The translations under genes were made by a program, and so were the position numbers. Below, piece after piece: positions 23,801 to 32,802 of a stretch of DNA of 64,000 nt. The notes beneath the pieces were generated by a model. The model saw only the letters and a list, made by a program, of their open reading frames with translations. It was not told the DNA's origin and ran no database searches. Location of the stretch: contig NZ_JAGIOI010000001.1 of NCBI RefSeq assembly GCF_017876675.1, positions 3,658,001 to 3,722,000 on the forward strand. The letters run 5' to 3'. Every line of letters starts with the position of its first letter. Positions within the stretch are counted from its first letter, which is position 1. Source of the stretch: Arthrobacter stackebrandtii (GTDB lineage: Bacteria; Actinomycetota; Actinomycetes; Actinomycetales; Micrococcaceae).

Positions 23801-23835
23801 CGATGAATCACCATCGCACGCCTCCCGCACCGGGG
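23783..23835. repeat. 11-bp inverted repeat straddling the mihF promoter
   Basis: CCCCGGTGCGG at 23783-23793 (between -35 and -10) is the exact reverse complement of CCGCACCGGGG at 23825-23835 (in the leader); 31 bases separate the arms. Could be an operator, possibly for autoregulation, or a structural element. Confidence 0.6.
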
Positions 23836-23861
23836 AGCGCCATCAACAGGGAGTCCGTTAC

Positions 23862-24182
23862 GTGAATTTGCCGCAGTTGACCCCGCAGGACCGGGAAGAC
23901 GCTCGCAACAAGGCACTCGCGGCACGGACCCTGCGCTCCCGGGCAAAACAAGATTTGAAGACAGGGCGGACCTCCGTCACGGCCATCCTGGAGACGGCCG
24001 CGGCCGAGCCCGCCCTGGACAGACTTAAAGTGTGTGACTTATTGGAAGCCCTCCCGGGCATTGGAAAGGTACGTGCAACTGTGATCATGAGCGAGCTGGG
24101 CATAGCCCCAACCCGCAGGGTGCGTGGCCTGGGCGTGCACCAGCGCCGGGCCCTGTTGGAATACCTGGGGCCGGAGGCGTGA
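23862..24182 (+). CDS. mihF: Integration host factor, actinobacterial type (mIHF)
   Basis: Nucleoid-associated DNA-bending protein of actinobacteria, essential in mycobacteria. The 106 residues start [20 protein letters not shown], followed by [14 protein letters not shown] (DNA contacts) and the helix-two-turn-helix-like region [19 protein letters not shown] with [11 protein letters not shown]. The GTG start is fixed by CAGGGAG 8 bases upstream; an upstream in-frame extension is not family-like. It overlaps gmk by 4 bases, so both genes share the strong promoter above. Confidence 0.93.
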   Translation: MNLPQLTPQDREDARNKALAARTLRSRAKQDLKTGRTSVTAILETAAAEPALDRLKVCDLLEALPGIGKVRATVIMSELGIAPTRRVRGLGVHQRRALLEYLGPEA

Positions 24183-24793
24183 GCGCCCCCGCCGTGCCCG
24201 CCGAGCACACCGTCCGCACCAAGCCCCGCAGCGGCGTGACCGTCCTGGCCGGGCCCACCGCCGTCGGCAAGGGCACCGTGTCAACGTTCATCCGGGACAA
24301 CTACCCGGATGTCTGGCTCTCCGTCTCCGCCACGACCCGCCCGGCCCGCCCGGGCGAGGAAGAGGGCGTGCACTACTTCTTCAAGACGGCCGAAGACTTT
24401 GACGCACTCATCGGGCACGGGGACCTCCTCGAATGGGCAGTGGTCCACGGCGTGAACCGCTATGGCACCCTGCGCAGCACGGTGGAGGCCGCCGTCGCGG
24501 ACGGAAAGTCGGTGCTGCTGGAGATCGACCTGCAGGGCGCCCGCCAGGTGAAGGAGGCCATGCCGGAGGCCGATTTCGTGTTCCTGGCACCGCCCAGCTG
24601 GGACGAACTGGTCCGCCGCCTCGTGGGCCGCGGCACAGAAACCGCCGAGGAACAGCACCGCCGCCTGGAAACCGCTAAACTGGAACTTGCTGCCGCGCCG
24701 GAATTTGATTATGTCATCGTCAACGATGAAGTCAGCCGGGCTGCAGCGGCACTGGTTGACCTGATGGGGCTCACCCCCCGCCACACCGCATAA
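24179..24793 (+). CDS. gmk: Guanylate kinase
   Basis: Phosphorylates GMP to GDP. The 204 residues contain the P-loop [13 protein letters not shown], the GMP-binding [21 protein letters not shown], and the [13 protein letters not shown] stretch. The GTG start overlaps the mihF stop (GTGA). The order mihF-gmk-rpoZ-coaBC-metK-priA is a conserved actinobacterial arrangement. Confidence 0.96.
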   Translation: MSAPAVPAEHTVRTKPRSGVTVLAGPTAVGKGTVSTFIRDNYPDVWLSVSATTRPARPGEEEGVHYFFKTAEDFDALIGHGDLLEWAVVHGVNRYGTLRSTVEAAVADGKSVLLEIDLQGARQVKEAMPEADFVFLAPPSWDELVRRLVGRGTETAEEQHRRLETAKLELAAAPEFDYVIVNDEVSRAAAALVDLMGLTPRHTA

Positions 24794-24828
24794 CCTGTAC
24801 CAACCCTTTTAGATTTTTGGAGAAGTAA

Positions 24829-25086
24829 TTGACTACACAACCCGAAGGCATCATCAATCCCTCGATTGATTCACTGCTTGAAGCTGCCGACAACAAGTAC
24901 GGCCTGGTCATCTTTGGTGCCAAGCGCGCCCGCCAGATCAACGCCTACTACGCCCAGCTCCACGAGGGCCTCTTCGAGTACGTCGGCCCGCTCGTCGACA
25001 CCAAGCTGAACGAGAAGTCCCTCTCCATCGCCTTCCGCGAAATCGAAGAGGGCCTGCTGGTTTCCACCCCCGTCGAGACCGCGTAA
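24829..25086 (+). CDS. rpoZ: RNA polymerase omega subunit
   Basis: Assists folding and assembly of the beta' subunit. The 85 residues contain the omega core [23 protein letters not shown] and the C-terminal [11 protein letters not shown]. The TTG start is supported by GGAG at 24819-24822. It sits 35 bases after gmk and 8 bases before coaBC. Confidence 0.95.
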   Translation: MTTQPEGIINPSIDSLLEAADNKYGLVIFGAKRARQINAYYAQLHEGLFEYVGPLVDTKLNEKSLSIAFREIEEGLLVSTPVETA

Positions 25087-25094
25087 GCGGATCC

Positions 25095-26411
25095 TTGAGC
25101 GCCACGGTGCCTAATCTGAACATTGTTTTGGGGGTGGGCGGCGGCATCGCCGCCTACAAGGCGGCCCTGCTGCTGCGCCTCTTCACGGAGGCCGGCCACC
25201 AGGTCACGGTCATCCCCACCGACGCGTCCACGAACTTCGTGGGCGTTGCCACGTGGGAAGCCCTGAGCGGGCGGCCCGCCACCAACAATGTCTTTGACGC
25301 CGTGGACCAGGTCAACCACGTCCGGATCGGCCATGAGGCCGACTTGATCGTGGTGGCGCCGGCAACGGCAGACCTTCTCGCGAAGGCTGCCGGCGGCCAC
25401 GCCAACGACCTCCTCACCACCACCCTGCTCATGGCGCGCGGGCCTGTGCTCTTTGCCCCGGCCATGCACACGGAAATGTGGGCGCATGCCGCCACGGCGG
25501 CCAATGTGGCCACGCTGCGCTCCCGCGGCGTGCACGTGCTGGACCCGGCTGTCGGACGCCTCACCGGCGTCGACAGCGGTCCCGGCCGGCTGCCCGAGCC
25601 TGAAGAAATCTTCGCCGCCGCCATGGCCCTGGTTGCACCCGGCCCGGCCCAGGACTCCCCGCAGCACGACGGCGCTGAAGCAGGCACGGCTCCGGAAGCT
25701 TCCGGACCGTTGTCAGGATTGCTCGCCGGGAAGCACGTGCTCATCACAGCCGGCGGCACCCGCGAACCCCTCGACCCCGTCCGCTACCTGGGCAACAAGT
25801 CCTCCGGCAAGCAGGGCGTGGCCCTCGCCGAAGCGGCACTGGCCGCCGGCGCCGACGTCACCCTCGTCCATGCCCCCCTGGAGGTGCCTGCTCCTGCCGG
25901 CGCGCGGCTGCAGCCCATTGAGACGGCCCTGGAACTGCGGTCTGCAACACTTGCCGCAGCCGCCTCCGCCGACGTCGTGATCATGGCCGCCGCCGTGGCG
26001 GACTTCAGGCCGGCCAACATTTCCACCGGCAAGATCAAGAAGCGCGACGACGTGGCCGACCCCGTCATCACCCTGGTCCGCAACCCGGACATCCTTGCCG
26101 AAATCGTGGCCCACCGTGCAGCGCAAAACCAGCAGCAGCTCATCGTCGGCTTTGCCGCCGAAACCGGCGACGACGAGGCCGATGCCCGCACCTACGCCCA
26201 AGCCAAGCTGCGCCGCAAGGGCTGCGACCTCCTCGTGGTCAACGAGGTGGGCCCGGGAGAGACCGGCAGCGAGCGCGTCTTTGGCCGGGACAGCAACCAG
26301 GTCGAGATCATCGCCCTTGACGGAGCGGGCCCCGTGCTGGCCGGAGGGTCCAAGCGCGAGGTGGCAGACGCCGTCGTGCGCGTCATTGCCGGACGCCTTG
26401 GCGCACCCTAG
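25095..26411 (+). CDS. coaBC: Bifunctional phosphopantothenoylcysteine decarboxylase / phosphopantothenate-cysteine ligase
   Basis: Two consecutive steps of coenzyme A synthesis. Of 438 residues, the first ~180 form the flavoprotein CoaC domain (VLGVGGGIAAYKAALLLRLF, APAMHTEMW). A Pro/Ala-rich linker follows, then the CoaB domain (LITAGGTREPLDPVRYLGN, KSSGKQGVALAEAAL, VADFRP, FAAETGDD, VNEVG). TTG at 25095 or GTG at 25107 are both possible starts. Confidence 0.95.
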   Translation: MSATVPNLNIVLGVGGGIAAYKAALLLRLFTEAGHQVTVIPTDASTNFVGVATWEALSGRPATNNVFDAVDQVNHVRIGHEADLIVVAPATADLLAKAAGGHANDLLTTTLLMARGPVLFAPAMHTEMWAHAATAANVATLRSRGVHVLDPAVGRLTGVDSGPGRLPEPEEIFAAAMALVAPGPAQDSPQHDGAEAGTAPEASGPLSGLLAGKHVLITAGGTREPLDPVRYLGNKSSGKQGVALAEAALAAGADVTLVHAPLEVPAPAGARLQPIETALELRSATLAAAASADVVIMAAAVADFRPANISTGKIKKRDDVADPVITLVRNPDILAEIVAHRAAQNQQQLIVGFAAETGDDEADARTYAQAKLRRKGCDLLVVNEVGPGETGSERVFGRDSNQVEIIALDGAGPVLAGGSKREVADAVVRVIAGRLGAP

Positions 26412-26483
26412 CCAGCTTTCACACGTTTTGGCCACTATGTGACCGTCCAAGTCCTGCGGGCGGCGCGGGCACCCCAATCCAAG

Positions 26484-26489
26484 TAAAGT
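26484..26489 (+). promoter_or_regulatory. metK -10 box implying a leaderless mRNA
   Basis: TAAAGT is followed by exactly six bases and then the metK GTG at 26496, the distance at which transcription normally starts. No ribosome-binding purines fit. The same arrangement is seen at the leuS leader peptide. Confidence 0.55.
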
Positions 26490-26495
26490 AGATAC

Positions 26496-27698
26496 GTGAC
26501 TTCAGTAAATCCCCTGCGCCTGTTTACCTCCGAATCCGTGACGGCGGGCCACCCCGACAAAATCTGTGACCAGATCAGCGACGCCATCCTCGACGCGCTG
26601 CTCGCGGAAGACCCGGACTCCCGCGTGGCCGTGGAGACCATGGCCACCACCGGCCTGGTCCATGTTGCCGGCGAGGTGACCACCAACGCGTACGTCGAAA
26701 TCCCGCAGATCGTGCGCAACACCATCCTGGACATCGGCTACGACTCCTCGGCCAACGGCTTCGACGGCGCCCGCTGCGGCGTATCCGTCTCCATCGGCCA
26801 GCAGTCCCAGGACATTTCCGACGGCGTGTTCAACGCCCTCGAGGTCCGCGAGGGCACCGCCGTGGACAAATACGACTCCCAGGGCGCCGGCGACCAGGGC
26901 CTGATGTTCGGCTACGCCAGCAACGAGACCGCCTCCTACATGCCCACGCCCATCTACCTGGCGCACCGCCTGTCGGAGCGGCTGACGGATGTGCGCAAGT
27001 CCGGCGAGCTCGCCTACCTGCGCCCCGACGGCAAGACCCAGGTCACCATCGGCTACGACGGCGACGTGCCCGTCTCCGTCGACACCGTCGTCATTTCCAG
27101 CCAGCATGCGGAAGGGACGTCCCTGGAGCGGCTGCGCGCAGACCTTGCCGAATTTGTGATCGACCCCGTCATGGCCGCCTCCGGACTGGACATCTCCCAT
27201 GTGAAGACCTTCCTGAACCCGGCCGGCCCCTTTGTGGTGGGCGGCCCGGTGGGCGACGCCGGCCTGACCGGACGGAAGATCATCGTGGACACCTACGGCG
27301 GCATGGCCCGCCACGGCGGCGGCGCGTTCTCCGGCAAGGACCCGTCCAAGGTTGACCGTTCGGCCGCCTACGCCATGCGCTGGGTTGCCAAGAACGTCGT
27401 GGCTGCCGGCCTGGCCGCCCGCGCAGAGATCCAAGTCGGCTACGCGATCGGCGTGGCCCGCCCGGTGGGTGTCTATGTTGAGACCTTCGGCACCGAAACC
27501 GTCGACCCCCGCCGCATCGAGGACGCCATCGCCGCCATCTTCGACCTGCGCCCGGCAGCCATCATCGACAGCCTGGACCTGAAGCGCCCCATCTACGCCA
27601 AGACAGCCGCCCACGGCCACTTCGGCCGCGACGACGCCGACTTCACGTGGGAAAACCTTGACCGGGTGGATGCGCTGAAGGCCTTCTTCAACGCCTAG
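26496..27698 (+). CDS. metK: S-adenosylmethionine synthetase
   Basis: Makes SAM from methionine and ATP. The 400 residues have the N-terminal [20 protein letters not shown], the ATP-site [12 protein letters not shown] and the phosphate loop [19 protein letters not shown], all intact. The GTG start lies at the predicted transcription start. An 84-base gap separates it from coaBC, and a good terminator follows. No SAM riboswitch is visible in the short upstream region. Confidence 0.97.
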   Translation: MTSVNPLRLFTSESVTAGHPDKICDQISDAILDALLAEDPDSRVAVETMATTGLVHVAGEVTTNAYVEIPQIVRNTILDIGYDSSANGFDGARCGVSVSIGQQSQDISDGVFNALEVREGTAVDKYDSQGAGDQGLMFGYASNETASYMPTPIYLAHRLSERLTDVRKSGELAYLRPDGKTQVTIGYDGDVPVSVDTVVISSQHAEGTSLERLRADLAEFVIDPVMAASGLDISHVKTFLNPAGPFVVGGPVGDAGLTGRKIIVDTYGGMARHGGGAFSGKDPSKVDRSAAYAMRWVAKNVVAAGLAARAEIQVGYAIGVARPVGVYVETFGTETVDPRRIEDAIAAIFDLRPAAIIDSLDLKRPIYAKTAAHGHFGRDDADFTWENLDRVDALKAFFNA

Positions 27699-27754
27699 GC
27701 GCGCCACAGCGGCCGGCGGCAGTTTTCCACGCGGGCACTGTTCGCCAGCATCCG

Positions 27755-27780
27755 CTGTCCACAATCGGACATTGTCCACA
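27755..27780 (+). promoter_or_regulatory. DnaA-box-like pair between metK and priA
   Basis: CTGTCCACA (27755-27763) and TTGTCCACA (27772-27780), 17 bases apart in the same orientation. The second matches the high-GC actinobacterial DnaA box. A weaker TTTTCCACG lies at 27723-27731. Confidence 0.5.
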
Positions 27781-27783
27781 GCC

Positions 27784-27830
27784 AAGCACAGTGCACCGGC
27801 ATCATGTCGGTGCACTGTGCTTAGCTTGTT
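27784..27830 (+). terminator. metK terminator
   Basis: A 15-bp perfect stem (27784-27798 with 27808-27822, AAGCACAGTGCACCG arm) with a 9-base loop, then AGCTTGTTTT. It lies 85 bases after metK. Confidence 0.85.
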
Positions 27831-27884
27831 TTAAGGCGCCGTGCAGCATGGCCGCCGCTGCACACAACATCCCGGGAGGACCTC

Positions 27885-30038
27885 ATGGCTGATGCACTGA
27901 ATCATGACGCACCCGGCGAGGGCGTGCAGATGAGCCTGCTCAGCGGCTTTGTGGCGAAGGAACGCGTGGCTGACCCCCACAGCGGCGTGGTCCTGGCCCC
28001 GTCCCTGCCCGTGGCGCACGTGGTCATCGACTCGCCGCTGCCGCACCTGGACCGGATCTTCGACTACTCCGTGCCCCTCGAGCTCGACGCCGAGGCGCAG
28101 CCGGGAGTGCGGGTGCGGGTCAAGTTTTCCGGCCAGGACCTCAACGGTTTCCTGGTGGCGCGGGCTGCGGTTTCCGAGAGCGAGCGGCTGGTTCCGCTCG
28201 CACGCGTGTACTCGGCCGTGCCCGTGCTGGCACCGCAGGTCCTGGAGCTGGCCCACCGGGTGGCAGCACGCTACTGCGGAACCGTCGCCGATGTCCTGCG
28301 CGTCGCCGTTCCCCCGCGTGTTGCCAGCCTGGAAAAGGTGTACCTGAAAAAGTTGGCCGTCGACGCTGCGGCGGCTGCCGCTGCCGGCGCCCCGGGGGCA
28401 CCTCCCGAGCCGGTGCCGGACATGCCGGATGCGCCCAGGCCCGGCCACTCGCTTTTCGCCGACTACCCGCATGCCGAGGACTTTCTCACCCGGCTGGCCA
28501 TGGGGGAGAGCCCCAAGGGCGTCCTGGGAGCCCTACAGGGCTACGGCGCCGGCTCATGGCAGCACCAGGTGGCCCAGGTTGTGGCGTACTGCCAGCTTTC
28601 CGGCCGTGGCGCCATTGTGGTGGTGCCCGACCTGCGCGACCTCGACCTGCTCGAGCGGGCCTTCGCATCAATGCTGCCGGCGGACAGCTTCGTCAAGCTC
28701 ACCGCAGACGACGGCCCCAGCGCCCGCTACGCCAACTTCCTAAAGGTCTTGTCCGGGGACGTAAGGATCGTGATCGGCACGCGGTCGGCAGCCTATGCAC
28801 CCGTCGCGGACCTGGGGCTCGTGGTGTGCTGGGACGACGGCGACGAACTCCATGTTGAGCGCCGGGCACCGTACCAGCACAGCCGCGACGTGCTGCTGCT
28901 GCGCTCCGAGGTGGAAGGTGCGGCCGTGCTCATGGCCGGCCACAGCCGCAGCACCGAATCCCAGCGGCTGGTGGCCACGGGCTGGGCCCAGGAGATCACC
29001 GCCGCCCGCCCCGCCGTGCGCAAGGCCACGGCCCGGGTCATCAGCACCTCCGATTCCTTCGAGCAGGAACGGGACCCGGCCGCCGCACTGGCGCGGCTGC
29101 CGCACCGTGCCTGGGCCACGGCCAAGGCGGCCCTGAAATTCGGTCCGGTCCTGGTCCAGGTGGCACGGACGGGCTACGCGCCGGGGCTGGCATGCCAGCG
29201 CTGCCGGGAAGTGGCCAGGTGCCGGCACTGCACGGGGCCGCTCATGCAGTCGCGGGCCCCGGGCTCCTCCTCCACCATGGTGACCTGCAAGTGGTGCGGG
29301 CAGGCCGAAACCGCCTTCAGCTGCCCCACGTGCGGATTCAACCAGTTGCGGGCCATCGCCGTCGGCGCCCTGCGGACAGCCGAGGAGCTGGGGCGGGCCT
29401 TTCCCTCCGTTCCCGTGGTGTCCTCGTCGGGCGACCACATCAAGGCCACGGTTCCGGACAGGCCCTCGATCGTGGTGGCCACCATCGGTGCCGAACCCGT
29501 GGCCCCGCACGGCTACGCCGCCGCCCTGCTGCTCGACGGCGACTCCATGCTGCGCCGTGAATCGCTGAGGGCGGGGGAGGAGGCGCTGCGGCGCTGGATG
29601 AATGCCGCGGCGCTTGTTAAGCCGGCCAGGGACGGCGGCATGGTGGTGGTCACGGCGGAGGAATCCGTGGAGGTCGCCGCGCTGGTCCGCTGGGACCCGG
29701 CAGGCCACGCGGAACGGGAATTTGCCCTGCGCCATGAGCTGGGACTGCCGCCCGCCATGCGCCTGGCATCATTGACCGGGTCCGAATCCGACGTGGCAGC
29801 CTTTGAGGCGGCCCTGAAGCTGCCGGCAGCCGTGCGCAGCATCGGGCCCGCGCCGGTCATGTCTCCCTTGGCCGGGCCGGCCACGGATGAGGTGCCCGAC
29901 TACAGGACCATCCTGCTCTTTCCCTACGCCATGGCTGCGCAGGTCACGGCCGACATCCGGGCGCTGAAGGCTGCCAATGCCGCACGCAGGATCGGCTCGC
30001 CGGTGCAGGTGCGGTGCGACGGCCTCGACGTCCTTTAA
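27885..30038 (+). CDS. priA: Primosomal protein N' (PriA), helicase-motif-deficient actinobacterial form
   Basis: PriA restarts collapsed replication forks. The 717 residues contain the 3'-DNA-binding N-terminal domain (HVVIDSPLPHLDRIFDYSVP, GVRVRVKFSGQDLNGFLV) and an eight-cysteine zinc region (CQRCREVARCRHC, CKWCGQ, CPTC). The ATPase motifs are gone: the Walker A position reads GYGAGSWQHQVAQ with no GKT, and the DEEH box is WDDGDE. Actinobacterial PriA proteins typically show this loss, so it likely acts as a loading scaffold. GGGAGGACC precedes the ATG. Confidence 0.92.
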   Translation: MADALNHDAPGEGVQMSLLSGFVAKERVADPHSGVVLAPSLPVAHVVIDSPLPHLDRIFDYSVPLELDAEAQPGVRVRVKFSGQDLNGFLVARAAVSESERLVPLARVYSAVPVLAPQVLELAHRVAARYCGTVADVLRVAVPPRVASLEKVYLKKLAVDAAAAAAAGAPGAPPEPVPDMPDAPRPGHSLFADYPHAEDFLTRLAMGESPKGVLGALQGYGAGSWQHQVAQVVAYCQLSGRGAIVVVPDLRDLDLLERAFASMLPADSFVKLTADDGPSARYANFLKVLSGDVRIVIGTRSAAYAPVADLGLVVCWDDGDELHVERRAPYQHSRDVLLLRSEVEGAAVLMAGHSRSTESQRLVATGWAQEITAARPAVRKATARVISTSDSFEQERDPAAALARLPHRAWATAKAALKFGPVLVQVARTGYAPGLACQRCREVARCRHCTGPLMQSRAPGSSSTMVTCKWCGQAETAFSCPTCGFNQLRAIAVGALRTAEELGRAFPSVPVVSSSGDHIKATVPDRPSIVVATIGAEPVAPHGYAAALLLDGDSMLRRESLRAGEEALRRWMNAAALVKPARDGGMVVVTAEESVEVAALVRWDPAGHAEREFALRHELGLPPAMRLASLTGSESDVAAFEAALKLPAAVRSIGPAPVMSPLAGPATDEVPDYRTILLFPYAMAAQVTADIRALKAANAARRIGSPVQVRCDGLDVL

Positions 30039-30270
30039 CCCCTCCGACCCTGTATCAACTCTGGCACATTCTCCTGGCACGCGGTCAGTTCTGGCCCTGC
30101 GCTGCCGCGGCCACAGGCTCGGTCACCGAAACGGTGGTGAACAGGCGAAAGGACGGGAGGCGCAACCCCCGCTTTGTGCCCGAGAAGCCCAGTGCCGTCG
30201 TTCTCCATGCCGGAGCTGATACCAAGCCTGTGGAATGGCCGCCAGAAGTGATTCGCTGTCGTGGGGAAGG

Positions 30271-32760
30271 TTACCTTGCTGTCCGCACGCCGGCGAGGAG
30301 TTTTTGGCTGCGCCGCTCAACGTCCGAATCGGTGCCGGTGAGGGCTGCGACAAGGTGAACAAATCGTTCCACTTGAGCCGAATAGTCCCCGTCGAGGCGC
30401 CCTGCCAATGGAGTGGCGGCCAGGGCATCGCGCTGGCGGCAGGCTATGGTGAGGGCGCTTTCGAAGATCCGTTGTTCGGTTTCGGCGCTGTTGGCGGAGG
30501 GCCCGGTGCCGAGGATTGCCACGGCGTTGATCCGGGTCTCGTCCAGACCCAGCAAGAGCCTGTCCAGTTCCTTGTTTGTGTACCGCAGTTCGGCCGACCT
30601 GACGCCAAAACGGCCGAGTCGGGTCGACATGGCGGATACGTAGATTGCTGCCATGGCCAGGAGCGCCAGGCTCAGTGCAATGGTCGTTGTCAGGAGCAAC
30701 AGCTTTGCAGCTTCACTAATTTGCGGCTCGGCATAGTTGTTGTTTTGCAGGCCGCGGGCAAGATCTCGCATTGCGGAGCCAACTTCAACGCCACCGTTGT
30801 TTGAGAAGTAGATTTTGCTCAGGCCGAAGAGGCGATTTCCATTCCACGCCGCCTCGCCTCTGGAAACTGCTCCTGGCAAGACTGTTGGGGCGCTGAAGAA
30901 GTTACCGGAGCTACGAAAAACGGGAATGATTGCTTGGTCGAGTTGCAGCTCAAGGCCATGTTGATCGTGCAGTTGCGGGAACTCGGCCTTGATGCGCCAC
31001 AGCGCGGCAAGGAACTTCTCAGGGTCTATTTCCTCGAAGGGACCATGGTCGGCACCATGGCCAGGAATGCCGAGATAGTCCTTGGCGTCGCGCACTGCCA
31101 CGGTTATGTGAACGGAATCTGAAAAAGAATTTTGAAAGTACCCTTCGATCAGATCTATGTCAATGTTGGAGGTGTCTCCGTCATATTGGACCGACGCTGG
31201 TGGCAGCTGGCCGGCAAGCTTGGAAGTGGGTCCGTCGTCGGAGGCAGCAACGATGAAGGTACTGGCGAGGAATGACAGGACCAGAATGGCCCCGCCGCCA
31301 ACAAAAATGGTGGATTTTTCGCGCAGGAACTCCACGGGTGTCTGGGTGGCGCGCGTAGATGGAGTTCTCCGCGAATCGGTGCGGGGCAGGGGCTCATGGT
31401 TCCGCGCCACAACGAGTGGCAATGCGGCCATCGCCGTTTCCATGGCACTAAGCACATCCTGCGAGAGCGTGGGGGGCAGTCCCATGCTTTTGCGCAGTTG
31501 GCTGAAATCCTGTGTGGCCGGTGCCGGTGGCGGGACGGGCCCCCGGACCTTTTTGACGAGTGTGCGGGCAGCTGCCTTCGCGCTGCGAAGGAGTTCCAGC
31601 TCGGCCTTGCCCCACGCGGCGAGAGTCTCGGTACCGCCAGTTCCACTGCCGGGAACGCTTAGCAGGGATTCCAGTGAACTGCTCAGCCACTTCACCCGGT
31701 GTTCGGCGATGACGCCGGGAGGACGGTCATTGAGCTCCACCAAAAGTGCACGGCCTGCCAGCGCGATAGGCATGGCCAACTGATCTAAAACGCCGCTGCT
31801 CCCCTTGAATCCACTCCACACGGTGCTGGCGTTGCTGAGCGCCGCGGCTTTCTGTTCCAGCGTCTGTGCGCTGCGTTCGAATTGCGAAACCATTGTTTCG
31901 GTCTCGATTCTCAAAGCCGTCCGGGCGCTGTAAACAGCTGCCATGGTTGCGTCCTCCGTGCGCGCCAACGCGAGCGTGTCCTCGCGAATATCGGTCCACG
32001 TGGTGTCCAGCCCGGCTGTTCCACCCTGCTTTTGGGCCGTCCAATAGCTCGCCTCGAGCGCCTCCAGTTCAAGCACGCCGGCGGCCAATTGGCTTTGTGC
32101 CTTCGTCAACCTATGGAAGAGCTGCTCACGGCGCCTGCGCCGGGAGAGCGAGTACGCCAAGGCTGCGATTGAAAGAGCCAGCCCAATGATTGTGCCACCG
32201 AGCCAGAAGGAAAGATCTTGCAGGGGCGCTTCATCCAGGACGGTGGCTGCACGTTCTGCCGCTGCGGCTACGGCCTTGGGGCCATGGCCCAGTACCACGT
32301 TGTCTGAATAGGAATCGGCGACCTCTTCGGCCAACGAATTGTTGTAGCTGTCCAGCCGTGGGTCGACGGCGGCGCCGGCATGGCGCTGGTCCGGCAGGTT
32401 GTCATCCTTGGAGCCCGGCAAACTCTCCAGGCTTGAAGTCTTGGTTGTCAGTATGGCGTCGGCACCCAAATCGAGCCCGCCCCTTTTTTCGTCACTGCGC
32501 AGACACCTGTCGGTGACGATTAGGCGAAGCGGGCGCCACGTGGTGATTGGCTGCGGCATGACGGCAGCAAGCGATTCGGCACTGATCCCATACGGATGCT
32601 CGGTGCCCTCAAGGACAATCTCCAGCTGGGCTGTCTTCGTGGCCGCCATGGATGTCCAGCCCTGCATGGCAAAGGCTGCAGTTGCCACACCCAGCAGAAC
32701 GGCCAACCACGGCAGCCCAAAGTGTGGCTTGCGCCGGGCACGGATCAAGGAAATGCTCAT
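30271..32760 (-). CDS. Giant four-helix membrane protein of unknown function, paralog 2
   Basis: 829 residues, colinear almost without gaps with the upstream paralog. Layout: cytoplasmic RARRKPHFG, helix 1 (about 15-35), extracytoplasmic module A (about 40-185), helix 2 (about 186-205), RRRRR stop at 207-211, a long cytoplasmic helical region (212-480), helix 3 (about 484-506), extracytoplasmic module B (about 515-685), helix 4 (about 687-709), and a cytoplasmic tail with LLLGLDETRINAV. I do not recognise it firmly; it may belong to what databases call DUF5129. Last gene of the minus operon, 42 bases after its paralog. Some stretches are notably AT-richer than neighbours (about 45% GC at 31081-31140). 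Confidence 0.85.
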   Translation of the reverse strand: MSISLIRARRKPHFGLPWLAVLLGVATAAFAMQGWTSMAATKTAQLEIVLEGTEHPYGISAESLAAVMPQPITTWRPLRLIVTDRCLRSDEKRGGLDLGADAILTTKTSSLESLPGSKDDNLPDQRHAGAAVDPRLDSYNNSLAEEVADSYSDNVVLGHGPKAVAAAAERAATVLDEAPLQDLSFWLGGTIIGLALSIAALAYSLSRRRRREQLFHRLTKAQSQLAAGVLELEALEASYWTAQKQGGTAGLDTTWTDIREDTLALARTEDATMAAVYSARTALRIETETMVSQFERSAQTLEQKAAALSNASTVWSGFKGSSGVLDQLAMPIALAGRALLVELNDRPPGVIAEHRVKWLSSSLESLLSVPGSGTGGTETLAAWGKAELELLRSAKAAARTLVKKVRGPVPPPAPATQDFSQLRKSMGLPPTLSQDVLSAMETAMAALPLVVARNHEPLPRTDSRRTPSTRATQTPVEFLREKSTIFVGGGAILVLSFLASTFIVAASDDGPTSKLAGQLPPASVQYDGDTSNIDIDLIEGYFQNSFSDSVHITVAVRDAKDYLGIPGHGADHGPFEEIDPEKFLAALWRIKAEFPQLHDQHGLELQLDQAIIPVFRSSGNFFSAPTVLPGAVSRGEAAWNGNRLFGLSKIYFSNNGGVEVGSAMRDLARGLQNNNYAEPQISEAAKLLLLTTTIALSLALLAMAAIYVSAMSTRLGRFGVRSAELRYTNKELDRLLLGLDETRINAVAILGTGPSANSAETEQRIFESALTIACRQRDALAATPLAGRLDGDYSAQVERFVHLVAALTGTDSDVERRSQKLLAGVRTAR

Positions 32761-32802
32761 GTGTTCACATACTTCGTCGAAGGGGGAGGCAACCGCGTGA
32801 GT

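Noticed and set aside
26412-26495. SAM riboswitch before metK
   Set aside because: Only 84 bases, no recognisable aptamer core, and the promoter points to a leaderless transcript.
30039-30270. Remnant of an fmt gene after priA
   Set aside because: No frame shows formyltransferase motifs; the stretch is too short to judge as a pseudogene.
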